Shown here: positions 27,001-37,600 of the stretch, one piece after another | How positions within the stretch are numbered: the stretch's first letter is position 1 | How the letters are laid out: each line of letters opens with the position of its first letter | Virus record (IMG/VR): IMGVR_UViG_3300030109_003595 | Span: 1-64,000 of that record | Direction: 5' to 3' (one strand) | DNA length: 64,000 nt | DNA from: a virus | Notes under the pieces: model-generated | Database searches by the model: none | The model's input: only the letters and a program-made list of their open reading frames with translations | What the model was told of the DNA's origin: nothing | Position numbers and translations under genes: made by a program

Positions 27001-27091
27001 CCACGTTTCCTGTCGTCACAGCAACGCTAGTTGCGCTCGACGTACCATCGACTACCAATCCCTTCCTTACACGAAAATCCTTCTCTGCCAT
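24017..27091 (-). CDS. Tail fibre protein, 1024 aa
   Basis: The N-terminus MAEKDFRVRKGLVVDG matches the N-terminus of the 2711 aa fibre, indicating a common mount on the virion. A VDGDTTTVNTAVLEVEDLNI motif of phage fibres is near residue 760-780. The sequence is low in cysteine and rich in Gly, Ala, Thr, Ser and Asp, with repeated beta-strand patterns. The C-terminal 150 residues are a compact beta domain (TTVYNTTDNTTDLFKTVVMW). The start follows GGGGGTGAATGA. It is the second of three consecutive fibre genes and is likely a receptor-binding or side fibre. Confidence 0.8.
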   Translation of the reverse strand: MAEKDFRVRKGLVVDGTSSATSVAVTTGNVVVAAGTLGLTDGLLLSTVSGSPNVSKITSQPANGNIHIEPNGNGDIILVTDTLDTTGEAMTFKVRDDEAAGLDIATANHSYIKLVTSNSSEELNLAGGFGSITTGAAAVATTITQTSSAANANAVNLTIKGGSPPTGGTNNAGTGGDIILSAGQGKGTADGGSIKFNVATPAGSAANTLNSLATVMTISDTPDINFHSTDMLNVDINSGTIDGTTIGGSAQAAATVTVFKAKTTGYISRVNALQNTTRFQVDGLDTGAGAGAGTSPSSSSTAAYAEARLFSDLKGDDYVSQWNDYSGMSGALIIDNADDAAGVGQGTVLTIGDTGGAGDSWAMGRMLLGSNSEFTIGYYPKPYEDIGYKNSGTNAPNVFNPFRAEQSVFKIEKGGDVTLLGNKGDTVNGSSGAHEFNPVSLKFQGVDSGGTTRFTGFKLPANLAASNSIYTFPTAYPGSSKVLQSTSAGVLSWVSAAGTVSALNNQSENRLVTMGSTTTQLDGEAKATLDGHKMLLGEQSGSGKTTSSDTDPHLQIVRRQDVDKGSGVGDQIKGASIQAFDVADGHDAAHGVSLTALSLQAERDTSVSGVVAGTTSASKALQLSATGSANNYAIYSSAGEAYFQSSVAGAQPNLTLTHAANNTSGPNINFVLNKGAAGATNDVLGQILFKGDDDGQTITTYAAIKADVVSATDGDEEGRLTFQMAQQSDGSLIDVMVLDGGDLANGTHSKVVIKGDLQVDGDTTTVNTAVLEVEDLNITVAKNAADAAAANGAGLTVAGASATLIYASSGDRWNFNKDLSVAGALSADTSFTLDSTTISTAEIAVLDGIALSSSVPTGAVTADKVLTVDANKDLNDSSNHLRDVKMRNLTSTGSVTSTQFSSDYGDIKTVQVASGQIAIGASVTVGTIDTTAYRGAEVLTTVYNTTDNTTDLFKTVVMWDGHDTQIQADDKVHYTNYAVLSSGDVASGDISAVRDGTDIDVNFTSSADSADTFIIRAQLILLDI

Positions 27092-27103
27092 TCATTCACC
27101 CCC

Positions 27104-29890
27104 TTATGCTGCCATCCCTATCCATGCTATCTCTGTTGTGAAGTTCTTAGGATTACCACCTATCTGGTTGTAGTTCAGAGTCAGTCTCACGTTATCCCCG
27201 TTTATGTCTATGGTATGAGTGCCGACGACATCAGCACCGTGATTCACAGTGGCGTATGCGGTTCTGTACACCGTACCACTACTCTGTCCGTTGTGAGTGA
27301 ATGCCACTTCTGTGAACTCGAAGGCGGTGTCGTCGTCTGTCGTCTTCGTTGATATGAATAGTTTGCAGCCTCTGAACTGCGTTCTCGTGAATAGAGTGTG
27401 CACTGCGTTGGATGATGATGAGCCTGTGAGTGTGACGCTCTCAACACCCACCTTGTCTATCTGTAGTTGGGTAATTGGACTTGTCTGGTTGATACCCACT
27501 TTGTCAGTAGAGGTATTGACGAACAGGACACCACTGTCTATGTTCATGTCAGCAGAGCCTGTAATTGTGGTTGCAGCCACTGTGCCTGATGACAGGTTAC
27601 CAGTGAGATTGGCGTTGATTGTACCTTTAGTGCCGCTGAACACGTTAGAGGAGTTGGTAGCAGCAGTCAGGAAGGTGAAGTTAGCAGCGTCCTCGTCATA
27701 TCCGAAGAATCCGATTCTGGCTTGTGAGTCGTAGTACCTGAACTCAATGCCCTTGTCCTTGTTGTCATTGCTGCCCGGAGCAGTATCTCCACCAAGAGTG
27801 AGTATTATGTTGTCCGTGGTCATGGTGGTACTGTTGATTGTAGTGGTAGTGCCGTTGACTGTGAGGTCACCACCAATCACCACCTCACCAGCGAGCGTGG
27901 TCTTCTGCGCTGAGTTTATGGTGAGAGCAGTGGTGAGTGATGTGCCGTTGTGGGTGCTCAGGATGAGTTTACCCTTGGTATCGTCGGCAGAGCCATCGTG
28001 ACTGCCCTGTATTTGTGATAGATGTGCGTTTGTGTGGTCCTCGAAGATTATGGTGCTCTCAGCACCACCATCGTTGTTCTCAGCCACGCTGTTCTTGAGT
28101 GTGATTATAGGACCGTCTGCCGTTATCTGCAACTGCGTGCCCGGAGTGGTGTCCCCTATGCCCAATCTAGCAGCGCCACCCAGTATGAGGTCATCCTGAC
28201 TCTCATCCCATAGCATGTAAGAGCCAGAGGTAGCACCGAAGAACTTGACATCGTAGCCAGTGTCATCCACACCGACAGTCACAGGGCCGTCTATGTCCAA
28301 GGTTGATGTCACGAAGAAGGTGTCAGTGGATGCATCCCAGTGGATGAACTTGGAAGCGGTATCTCCGAATGCCTTGAAGTCTATTCCGTAGTCATTCGCC
28401 CCTAGCACCAGTGAGCCGTTGGTAGCGTCGTCATGTGTCCACTTAGCGCCGACGTTATTGGCTGTGGCTGAGTGCAGCAGCAGGTCAGCGCCGTTGCCAG
28501 AAGCACCAACGTTGAGCGTAGCACTAGCGAAAGTGAGGAGAGACTGTGCATCTAATTCGGTTGTCGTACTACCGACAGTCACCAACTCGTTCGCAGTTGC
28601 GTCGTTCAAGGCACTGACAGCACCAGTGCCACTGGTTGATGCGTTGATGAGAACGGACCACTTGGGGTTGCTGCTGCTGTTGTTGCGAATGATGATGGCG
28701 CTTTGCCCACCAGTGATTTGGTAATTCAGAGCGCTACCACCGATTGTGTCGAAGTTGACTGGGTGACCGCTCGATGCGTTGGTGTTCCTGATGTACACTA
28801 TCGAGCCGGGTGCGAACTCGTTGCTGGTGTTGTCTGGGTTGAGTGTGCATCCAGAGGCGCTTGGTGCGATGATGAAGATGTTAGGGCCGTCGTGCGTGAA
28901 GTGATTGACACCAGAGGGTGTGCCTGTGTATATCCTGTCAGGAGCGAGCCTGAGGGTTTTCGGTGTGCCGTCTGACTCATGCGATGCGAAGAAGAGTACA
29001 TCGTCTCCTATATCGCCTAGCCTAGTCCCGCCACCAGTCACCTTGTCTGTGGAGTGCGACATCCATATCGCACCGAATGGCGAGTCGGAGAAGTCACCGC
29101 CCTCGGTGTGTAGTGCATCGAGGTCCGTGTGGCTGTTGATTGAGTTGGCAGAGTCCTTGTTCTTCGGTATGCCCTTGGTGAGGGGAGTGATGAACATCGG
29201 AGATGGTTTGAGGAAGACCCTCTTGTCATTTATCTCTGTGATTCTTATGGCTAGGGTATTAGCACCAGCGACCGTGCCTGTCTCGAATATGGCTCTCACT
29301 GTGGCTAGGACTATGGTGTCCTTGACCGATGTGCTAGTGCCGTCGTCTATGAGGTAGGTGTTGGGTGATGAGGGGTACACCCCAGTCCCCGTATCGACTA
29401 GGCTGCTCTGTTGGAATCTGATGTGCTTGGTGCTGCTTGAGTCATTGGCGTTCACGAATATGGTGAACAAGCACTCCTTGCCGCTGGTCAGGGCATTGGT
29501 AGTCCCTGTTTTGTTAGCACTGCCGGAAGTGAGGTCTATCGTGATGTCATCTGGAGTCCCGTCTGTGTCGTAGCCATCAGCGAAGGCGTACATGCTACCA
29601 TCCAGTATGGCGTACCCACCCTGTATCACTATCTGATGTGCGTTGGAATTGTGCTTCGTCACTGCTCCGGGCAGGAAGTCCGGGTCGTTCCTGTTAGTGC
29701 CGCTGACCGCACCACCCTCAAGCATGAGTATGCCGTTGCCATGCACGCCCTCCAGTATGTTGGTGAATGATGCTGATAGTATCTGGTCGCCGTCTCTGAG
29801 ACCATCAACGGCTCTCCCTTGGCTTGCACTCAATGAGGTGTTGTAGTTAGCCGCTGTGTGTCCTGAAAGTGGATTGCCTGTCGTTCCCAT
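27104..29890 (-). CDS. Tail fibre or baseplate-associated fibre, 928 aa
   Basis: It starts at 29890, overlapping the 115 aa gene by one base. The N-terminus (residues 1-60, including LSASQGRAVDGLRDGDQIL) differs from the other two fibres and probably forms a distinct baseplate attachment. A beta-rich region of about 300 residues follows. The second half contains fibre motifs also seen in its neighbours (VNGTTTTINSTTMTTDNIIL; VGINQTSP). The C-terminal domain is beta-rich (TEVAFTHNGQSSGTVY). It may link the hub to the longer fibres. The exact role is unproven. Confidence 0.75.
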   Translation of the reverse strand: MGTTGNPLSGHTAANYNTSLSASQGRAVDGLRDGDQILSASFTNILEGVHGNGILMLEGGAVSGTNRNDPDFLPGAVTKHNSNAHQIVIQGGYAILDGSMYAFADGYDTDGTPDDITIDLTSGSANKTGTTNALTSGKECLFTIFVNANDSSSTKHIRFQQSSLVDTGTGVYPSSPNTYLIDDGTSTSVKDTIVLATVRAIFETGTVAGANTLAIRITEINDKRVFLKPSPMFITPLTKGIPKNKDSANSINSHTDLDALHTEGGDFSDSPFGAIWMSHSTDKVTGGGTRLGDIGDDVLFFASHESDGTPKTLRLAPDRIYTGTPSGVNHFTHDGPNIFIIAPSASGCTLNPDNTSNEFAPGSIVYIRNTNASSGHPVNFDTIGGSALNYQITGGQSAIIIRNNSSSNPKWSVLINASTSGTGAVSALNDATANELVTVGSTTTELDAQSLLTFASATLNVGASGNGADLLLHSATANNVGAKWTHDDATNGSLVLGANDYGIDFKAFGDTASKFIHWDASTDTFFVTSTLDIDGPVTVGVDDTGYDVKFFGATSGSYMLWDESQDDLILGGAARLGIGDTTPGTQLQITADGPIITLKNSVAENNDGGAESTIIFEDHTNAHLSQIQGSHDGSADDTKGKLILSTHNGTSLTTALTINSAQKTTLAGEVVIGGDLTVNGTTTTINSTTMTTDNIILTLGGDTAPGSNDNKDKGIEFRYYDSQARIGFFGYDEDAANFTFLTAATNSSNVFSGTKGTINANLTGNLSSGTVAATTITGSADMNIDSGVLFVNTSTDKVGINQTSPITQLQIDKVGVESVTLTGSSSSNAVHTLFTRTQFRGCKLFISTKTTDDDTAFEFTEVAFTHNGQSSGTVYRTAYATVNHGADVVGTHTIDINGDNVRLTLNYNQIGGNPKNFTTEIAWIGMAA

Positions 29891-30237
29891 TACCTCACCT
29901 CTATCAATAGTTGAATCTTCACTTCATTTCCGCTTGTCTTAGTCACCGGGCTTATTACATGTCGTGAGACAGGAACGAAATCGCTCGTCCCCCTCAACTG
30001 TATGAATACCTCCTTGAGGGGTTCGGAGAAAGAATGTTCCGTTCCGAGAGTGCCCTCGACCATCAAAGTGGAGTCGTCTATGACTGTCACCGTAGGGGTG
30101 ATTGTGACAGCAGGCCTACCAGCAGCACCATCCGATGCTGTGGCTGGTGTACCGTCGAATCCTAGTATCATCTCATTGATGTTAGACGCTATTGTATCTA
30201 GCATCAACCTCTTCATGTAATCACTTGCTGGCATCAC
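29890..30237 (-). CDS. Small tail/baseplate protein, 115 aa
   Basis: A short N-terminal helix is followed by a beta-rich domain with pattern VTITPTVTVIDDSTLMVEG and a second half of alternating strands. It lies between the hub-like gene (4-base overlap at 30234-30237) and the 928 aa fibre (1-base overlap). Position and size fit a small baseplate or fibre-connector protein. No family was recognised. Confidence 0.55.
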   Translation of the reverse strand: MMPASDYMKRLMLDTIASNINEMILGFDGTPATASDGAAGRPAVTITPTVTVIDDSTLMVEGTLGTEHSFSEPLKEVFIQLRGTSDFVPVSRHVISPVTKTSGNEVKIQLLIEVR

Positions 30238-31670
30238 TCTCCACCTCTTACGCTTACTTCGCTAAACTTCGACATTCCAATCACCTTAGTAGTCCCTGCT
30301 TTCCCTATAGTAGCCCTCCCAGCAGCCCTGCCGATTGCAAACTTGGAATTGAGGCTTTCTACAACTCTCACTGTTATTATGGGAATAGTCATTATTTCAA
30401 ACGAGGAGAACAGGGACAGATTCTTCTCAGTCTGCTGGCTTATCGTATCTGGGTTGTCGCCTGATGAAGAGGCCATCATTCCTTCGCTGATACCTTGTAG
30501 CACACCCTCCACACCAGTCTGCACGGATATGAAGTTCATGTCCGTCAATCTGGATGATAGGATGTGTCTGGATTCTGTGATTAGTTTCTTCTCTCCCTTG
30601 TAGGACACCACCTTTCCGGGTCTCAAGTCCCAAGCGTCTGGGTGACCACTGCTTCTCAATGAGCCTTGCTCTAGGGAGTTGGCCTTGAGAATCTGCCTCG
30701 CCACTCTCTTAGCGGCAGCGTTGGTCTTCACCGTGGCATCGAAGATTGGTGTGACTGTCTCCTGCACGTCTGTGTCGAACTTGCCCTGTTGTCTCTCAGC
30801 ATCGTCTACAGTGACCGATGCACTCTCGTTCTTCGCTAGGGGTATGCCTTGGATTGATATTCTGTTCTCATTGTGGGAGGATGGGTTGGTTTCCTCATTG
30901 CCCTGCCTCATGCCCGCATCTAGGAATCTGGTGGATGTGGTGAATGTGAATGGGGTGTACATGAGATTGGCGAATCTGTCGAAGTAGATGATATTACCAT
31001 CATGACGTGATGAGAACTTCAGCGCTGATATGAGAGGCACGCCGTAGAAATCCTCTGCTAGGAACTTGTTAGTGTGCTTTCTCCTAGCGCTGTTGGTGTT
31101 CGCTGCGTGTCTCAACGAGCCTATCTGCACAGATGTGAGAGTGGATGCCACGTCAGTCCCCAACCTCATTGCCAAGTCGCTAGTTCTTAAGCCAACATCA
31201 ATCGGGTCTCCTAGGTGAACTGTCCGGCCTTGGAAGCCTATGTTCTTGAGACTCCTTCCCTTCATATTCTTCATGTTGATTTTGACTCCCTCCGTAGATG
31301 ACTCTGCTGTGGATAGAGTGAGTCTGTCTGATGTATCCTCACCACTGTACATCAATATGGGGAGATTCGACGTGGATGATATCACACCGCTCTCATAGAA
31401 TGGTGCTGCTGTGCTGGTGTGACCGGGTACACTCACATGCGATAGTTGCACTGAGGACTCACCTTCGACCAATTCGTACCTCTTCTCGCTGAATACGTTG
31501 TATGTTGCGTTGTTCCTGTTCTCTATGGTTATCTTGTGCTTGTGGTCAGACTGAGATTCTAAGAGAGCGTGATGCACTGCGTTGTCCACGAACACAGGTT
31601 TTCTCACATGCTTCATCGCCTCGTTGACGGTATCAGTGAACTTGCCTGTGCTTGCTAGTAGTTTGGTCAT
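30234..31670 (-). CDS. Baseplate hub-like protein, 478 aa
   Basis: The section near residues 330-385 (AKRVARQILKANSLEQGSL, then a DAWDLRPGKVVSYKG block and LITESRHILSS) resembles the final domains of phage tail hubs of the gpD/gp27 group, where a beta barrel follows helices. The rest is beta-rich. The protein lies between the 5567 aa giant (ATGA overlap at 31667) and the baseplate/fibre genes, where a hub is expected. Hubs form the central ring through which DNA and tip proteins pass. The C-terminal 70 residues have hydrophobic Ile/Val-rich parts. The family match is weak by eye. Confidence 0.55.
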   Translation of the reverse strand: MTKLLASTGKFTDTVNEAMKHVRKPVFVDNAVHHALLESQSDHKHKITIENRNNATYNVFSEKRYELVEGESSVQLSHVSVPGHTSTAAPFYESGVISSTSNLPILMYSGEDTSDRLTLSTAESSTEGVKINMKNMKGRSLKNIGFQGRTVHLGDPIDVGLRTSDLAMRLGTDVASTLTSVQIGSLRHAANTNSARRKHTNKFLAEDFYGVPLISALKFSSRHDGNIIYFDRFANLMYTPFTFTTSTRFLDAGMRQGNEETNPSSHNENRISIQGIPLAKNESASVTVDDAERQQGKFDTDVQETVTPIFDATVKTNAAAKRVARQILKANSLEQGSLRSSGHPDAWDLRPGKVVSYKGEKKLITESRHILSSRLTDMNFISVQTGVEGVLQGISEGMMASSSGDNPDTISQQTEKNLSLFSSFEIMTIPIITVRVVESLNSKFAIGRAAGRATIGKAGTTKVIGMSKFSEVSVRGGE

Positions 31671-34600
31671 GCTGCATCACCACTGTGGTTGCTTACGTTG
31701 AAGGACACATCACCTTTGTGTCCCTTGGGGTGCAGAGACTGGCTGAATCTGGGCTTGACGCTGTAGTCCAACCTTCTCACTATCTGATTGGATTCTTCTA
31801 TCTGTCTCCTTCTAGATGCGTCTGCTCTGTAATGCTGTAGGGTGTTCTCGCTTATTATCATCCTAGTCACTGGGCTTGTTATTGTGGTCTTGTCGAAACC
31901 TGTGGTCTCTGTTCCCAGTATCTTAGGCCCTTTGGATGTGGGTGTGGTGGCACTGCTATTGCTCATGAACACCACAGGTACGTATGGTCCGTTGGTGTCT
32001 GGTGCTGTGCTCCTTGGGAAGTTGTCTGAAGCCACTCTAGGTGTGGGTGTTTCGTATGTGAACAGACCGTACTTACCACCACCGGATGCTCTGAAGAAGT
32101 TAGAAGCAGGCTGTGGTGTGTTGCCTGCTACGGACGGTACTGGTCTGAACATCTCCACATGCTGCTTGTCCAACACACGGACGGGTCGTAGCAACCACTT
32201 CACGCTCTGGTCCTTCTGGTTGTTCTTCACAGTGTTCCTGCTGAAGTCGGTGTTCTGATACGGGTTGGTTGTCTTAGCACCACCTGATACACCATCCAGT
32301 CCCCACCCTGTGTCATCGAAGAAAGAGCCGTAACTCTTTGTCTCCAGCACGTAACTACCGCCTAGTGGATTTACGTTGCTAGTGTGACTGAACCTGAGCA
32401 CGCTGTTCATGTGTCCGTTGAATGCAGCGGTCGTCAGGTCCAAGTCACCAAGAGTCTGAGTGTTCGCCACCAGAGCACCGTGCAGCACTGTCCTCTGTCC
32501 TACACCTCTGTCTGTGTGTAGGCTATGTGCTTCGGTGTTGATTGCAATGTGGTCCTTCTCAAGACCCTCCATGTTCTCAGCGTCAATGCCTATCCTAGGG
32601 GTGCTTCTGCTGATTGCGTCTTTGTGTGGTGATGTGCCTACTATCTGCTCTACCCTGTCGCTGACCACTGCATCTGGCTTGAGTAGGCCGTCTTCCTCTA
32701 TCTCCAGTCTAGCGCTGATTCCCCTTGGAATCTCATCGGCTTGCAGTACGTCGTTACGGGGGCGTAACAAGCCCGTTACGGCTGGTGGTTCTGCTGTGTT
32801 GTGACTCAGCACGACACCAGTGGAGTGCACAGGCTCTGACAACTCCGTGAGTATGTCCTCGTTGAATTGGCTGGGGTATCTCACTCCCCTGCCGTTGCCC
32901 ATGTCCCCTACTCTCATGGAGTGCGTAGGGGCGAACACATCGACCAACTCTGTGCTGCTACCACTCAGAGATTGAGTACCACCCAATCTAGGTGCGTCAC
33001 CAGTTCTCTCTCCTGAGGAGTTTATCACACCAAGGACATCGAATATGGGTTTGCCGTTGTTGAATATCCTAGCATGGGGCGACCTGTTGTTGGTTCTGTC
33101 ATACTCGTATGCATCTCCGCAGTCCCATGCTGGTCTGATACCGAATCCACGCACTGGAGCACGCCTTACGTCCTCTCCACGCTCATTGCCCCACCAATCT
33201 ACCAGATAGTACTGAGCGGCCTCTGTGAGGCTGTATACACCCTTCCCTAGTATATCGCCCCACCAGTCCCTGCCTTGGTTGTTATTGGCTACCAATGTTC
33301 TCAGTGGTGCTCCGAACGGTCTGGTCATCCTCCTGCCGTCGCTGTACCTCACTTGGTATTCGGGTCTGTCTGCTGCGAGCATACCAGCGAAGTTGGTCTG
33401 CCTCTCCATGATACCGACGTATGTCGTTGACAGAGGAACGTTAGACTGCGACGTATCTCCACCGATGTACGTCCATGTGGAGGCAGGCATATGCACCAAT
33501 GGTCCTGCAACGTAGTCAGTGGTGTACTGAGTCTCTGATGTGTTGTCATCCTCCAGTTTGCCCCTGCCGGGCAGTATGCCGTATGTCGGCTTGTTGTACA
33601 CCTGTCTCAGGGATATTCTCCACCCGTATGAGTAGCGGTTGGCATCATGCGAACTACTCATCGTATCGAACGTGATGCCACTGCTGGCCATGGCATAACT
33701 TGAGTTGGCCGTATCCTCGTCCTTCCAGAAGTAGAAGTCGTTTGCAGCGTATTTACGGGGTATTGACCATGATACGCTCGCTTCGGTATACAGGTCGAGA
33801 CGACTCACCAGAGGTCCACCACGGCTACCACACGGCCAGAACTTGCTGTACATCACCTTCTGGCTATCCAGTGTAGTACCACCCTGCGCCTCGTATCCAG
33901 AGAGTGCCTCTATTGCCGCTCCTGTGGCTGAAACGCCTGTTTTCGTGTCTGGGTTAGCAGACTTAATCCTCAGTGATAGAGGACCTAAACTCATCGCATA
34001 CACCGAATCATGGTAGTGTATGCTCTCGAAATGCTCAGGTAGGCTGTTGTATGGCTTCTTGTCCACCGCCCTATCACTGGTTGGGTTGTTGAAAGTACGT
34101 GAACTATCCGAGTAGAATGTATATGGTCTTCCCAAATTACTATTCCACATACATAGATATGCATCGGGTATATGTAAATTAGTTGTATCTCTAGTACCTT
34201 TTTCTAATTGTGAAAGTACTTTTGTAAATATACTACTATTAGTATCTGTAAATACATTCTTGGAACTGTATATGTCATATGGTTGTGATAATCTAATGAC
34301 TGTACCTTCTGTTAGATTGTCCCAGAATGGCCCAGAAACGACGTTTGACTGTAGTTTATCTGGTTTGTTAATTGCGTTTAACTGCAATCCTGAGCGTCTT
34401 GTGTATGCTAATGTCTGTCTAATACCATTAGAATCTGTATATTCCAGCACTTCTGCATATTGTGGAGTCTCTGGGAATCTACTTGCGTCATCTACAGTGA
34501 TTGTTCTATACCCATTTGCTGTACTTTGAATACTTTTCACTATACATTTTGCATTTAGAGATGTATTTTGTAATATATGTGAATATATATTTGGATATAT

Positions 34601-37600
34601 TGAAGGATATCCTGCAATTGTTAATTGTACTCCTATACTTCCGAAGGTACTTCTCTTCATATGGTAGTAGTTATCTGGGCGATGAAGCGCTATATGTTTG
34701 AAGTTGTTAGAGGAACTGTCGTCTGGAGCGACCTTGTGGATGAACGACCACCAAGGTGTGCTGACTGTGTATCCGGGCGTGGCATTCCTGAACTGGCCCG
34801 GTGTGTATGGTAGTGCTCTACGTGTGAAAACGGGTGACTCCGTGCCCTCTACGCCGAATTGATTGTACAATAGCAGAGGTGGGATGTTAGTGAATTGGCT
34901 GCCGTGGTCTGGGTTGATGTCTATCATTGCTTCATTGATGAATATCTCACAGCCTCTGACATCAGCCTGCGTAGCCTGTGCTAGAATCAGGGAAACCGTG
35001 CCTAGAGTGTTGTTTGCTGCTTTCCTGCCTATCACTGTATGTACCTGCTGGCTAGTCAGGGATTGGGTGGAAGCACCTACGTCTGTGTGGAAGCCCACCA
35101 ACTGCGTGGAGAAAGTGTTGGGTTGTATCACAATCTGGTATGCACCTACCTCAGCGGGGTCTGGAAAGTTCTTCCCTAGAGTGTAGTAGTATGCGGATTC
35201 CAGCACTATGGTGTGTCCACCTGCTTTGTTCACTGCACCGGCGTGTGTTCCTGTAGATGCGAGAATACCGTAACCATCATATTTGATACCGGTCTCGAAC
35301 ATAAGCGTAAACGCACCTCCATGGATATCGCTGGGCAGCGATGGAGCGGCGTTTACACCACTGAATGATAACTCAGGGTCATGCACGTTGAACTGGTCCG
35401 TCACGGTTGATGCCAAGTCACCCATCACGCTAGTGGCAGTCACACTATCAGCCAGTATGTTCTTGTCAGCAAAGCCTCGCAGTGATGCGTTTTCTGCTTT
35501 GTGTCTCGTGAATAGGCTTTGGTAAACAGGATGTGCCCAGTGACCGGGGAGCATCGGCATAGTCGGTGTGACGAAGTGATGACCCATGCGTGGTAGCGGC
35601 ATTGGTGTCAGTACCTGCTTGTTGTAGATGTTGTATGCTAGGGTGTTGGCATTGACAGTACCGTATGTTCCTGAGAGGTATTCCGTCTTCGCCATGTCCG
35701 GTGAGTTGCCGCTTACTTCTGCGTGGTCACGTAGCCTCCTTGATGCGAAGAAGCGGTTGCTACCGGCTGGAATGTAGTATGACGGTGAGATGTTGATTGT
35801 AGTTGAGGCTGGTGGGTTCGCTGCTAGGAAGACGGTGAAATCCACATCTCCTACCACTCCTGTGAACGTGCTTCCGCTGATTCCTGTGTAAGAAACTACC
35901 ACCGAGTCAGTGGTTGTAGCAAGGCGTAGGAAGCGTCTGTTGTCGCTTACCTCCTTAGTTCCGAATCCAGCAGAGAACACATCGGTGTTAGTAGAGGGCA
36001 TCAGTACTGAAGCATTGGCAGTCAACGTAGTACCGCTGAAACTGCTGACTGTGAGTGAGCGGGACTCTATTCCATTTGCGTGTGTGTATACTGTTGGATA
36101 CCTCTCAGTGCTGCTGTGTCCCATCTTAGTCACATGGAAGTACAGTGTCCTGTCATGCTGCTCATAACTGGTTTGCAGAGGTGCGCTGTTGGTCGCTTCC
36201 TTCCAACCAGCATTGGTACTGTCCTTGGTCAGCACGTCGATGTGCTCCCAGTTGTGGTCCTCGTATGTAGGGCCTGTGCGTGGACTGGACACCGAGTTGT
36301 CGAATAGATTTCCTATGTAGTTCTCGTTGAGGTCTGGGTGTATCATGCCTCCAGAACCCATAGTCTCGTTCTGGTAAGCCTGTAGCCTGTCGAACCCTGA
36401 CCTTACCACGATGTTGCCGGGTATGGAGTTGGGGTCAGGCAACTGTATCTTGAGGTTGGGTGCTACGTCGCTGTTGGCCAGAGCAGGGGACATCCCCTTC
36501 GTTTGCCTGTCCGTGACCTTCCTGAAGCCACGTATGATTGTACCCAGAGGACTGCCGCCCTCAAGCACGTGCTCCTGTCCTGAGTCGTCAGTGACGGTCA
36601 TCTCACCGAACTGCATCTCCTCGTTGGGTATCTCCAAGACGTTCTGTATGTTGAGTGGGAACTTGGATGCGAGTTGGGGGTGATTCAACTCCTGTGCCTG
36701 TAGCACTGGTAGCATGGCGCTGTTGGTGGTCTCGAACGTGAATCTCACGTTGCCGAATATCTTCTCACCCATGGTGTAGGCGTTGTTGCCACTCACCCTG
36801 TTTACGAAGGGAACAGCGCCCAGACCACGTGCATTGATTGCTGGTAGTGATAGATTACCACCATCCATCCTCTTCCACACTATGTGCTCTATCGAGAAGT
36901 TCTTCGCTGCTGACCTCTTGTACAGGTCGTATGCATTCACATCACCGACCCAGAAGTCGTCGTGTGATGGTGTACCACTGTCATCGTATAACTGTGTGAA
37001 GTCCTCACCACTACTACCACCAATACCATTACCGTATAGGTCGGCTGCGACGTTTCTCTCAACCCCTGTCTCCTCAAGGAAGAATGAGCCTACTGAGTGG
37101 TCTAGGTCGAATATCAGGTCTCCTGTCTTGTGCAGGCTTGGTATGGCGTTCTCAAGAGTGGAGTTGTTCGCAGTACCGTGCAGGAAGTACTCCGCATCGA
37201 AGGTAGTGTCCAGTGTGTGGTTCGTTGTGTAGTTGCTGACGGTCTTCACAGTAGGTGTGGTGTGTACCATCGCTTCTACGTTAGGACCTGCGTTCGCTGG
37301 TGCTATGAATCGGTCCTGACCGTGGAATCGCTCATCCCATCTCGTAGTGCCAGCATAGTGAATGGGGTTGGCTACACTGTTAGCGGCAGCACCTTTGACT
37401 TGCAACCAGTCACCTAGACCTGTGATGCCATCCCTGTCGTACTTAGCCACAAGAGCACTCTCACACTCGTAACTCACCACTATGAATGCCCTGCCAAACA
37501 CCCCCTGTGGGTGTGTCATGAAGTCAGGTAGAGTGGTGTCGATGTATGTGGGAGGCTTGGTGTGTATGGTGTGAGGAGCATCAGAGGTGTCGTGTGCAAT

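Noticed and set aside
32753-32780. Inverted and direct GTTACG repeats in the giant gene
   Set aside because: Arms are only six bases and lie in coding sequence. Such a match is expected by chance in 16.7 kb.
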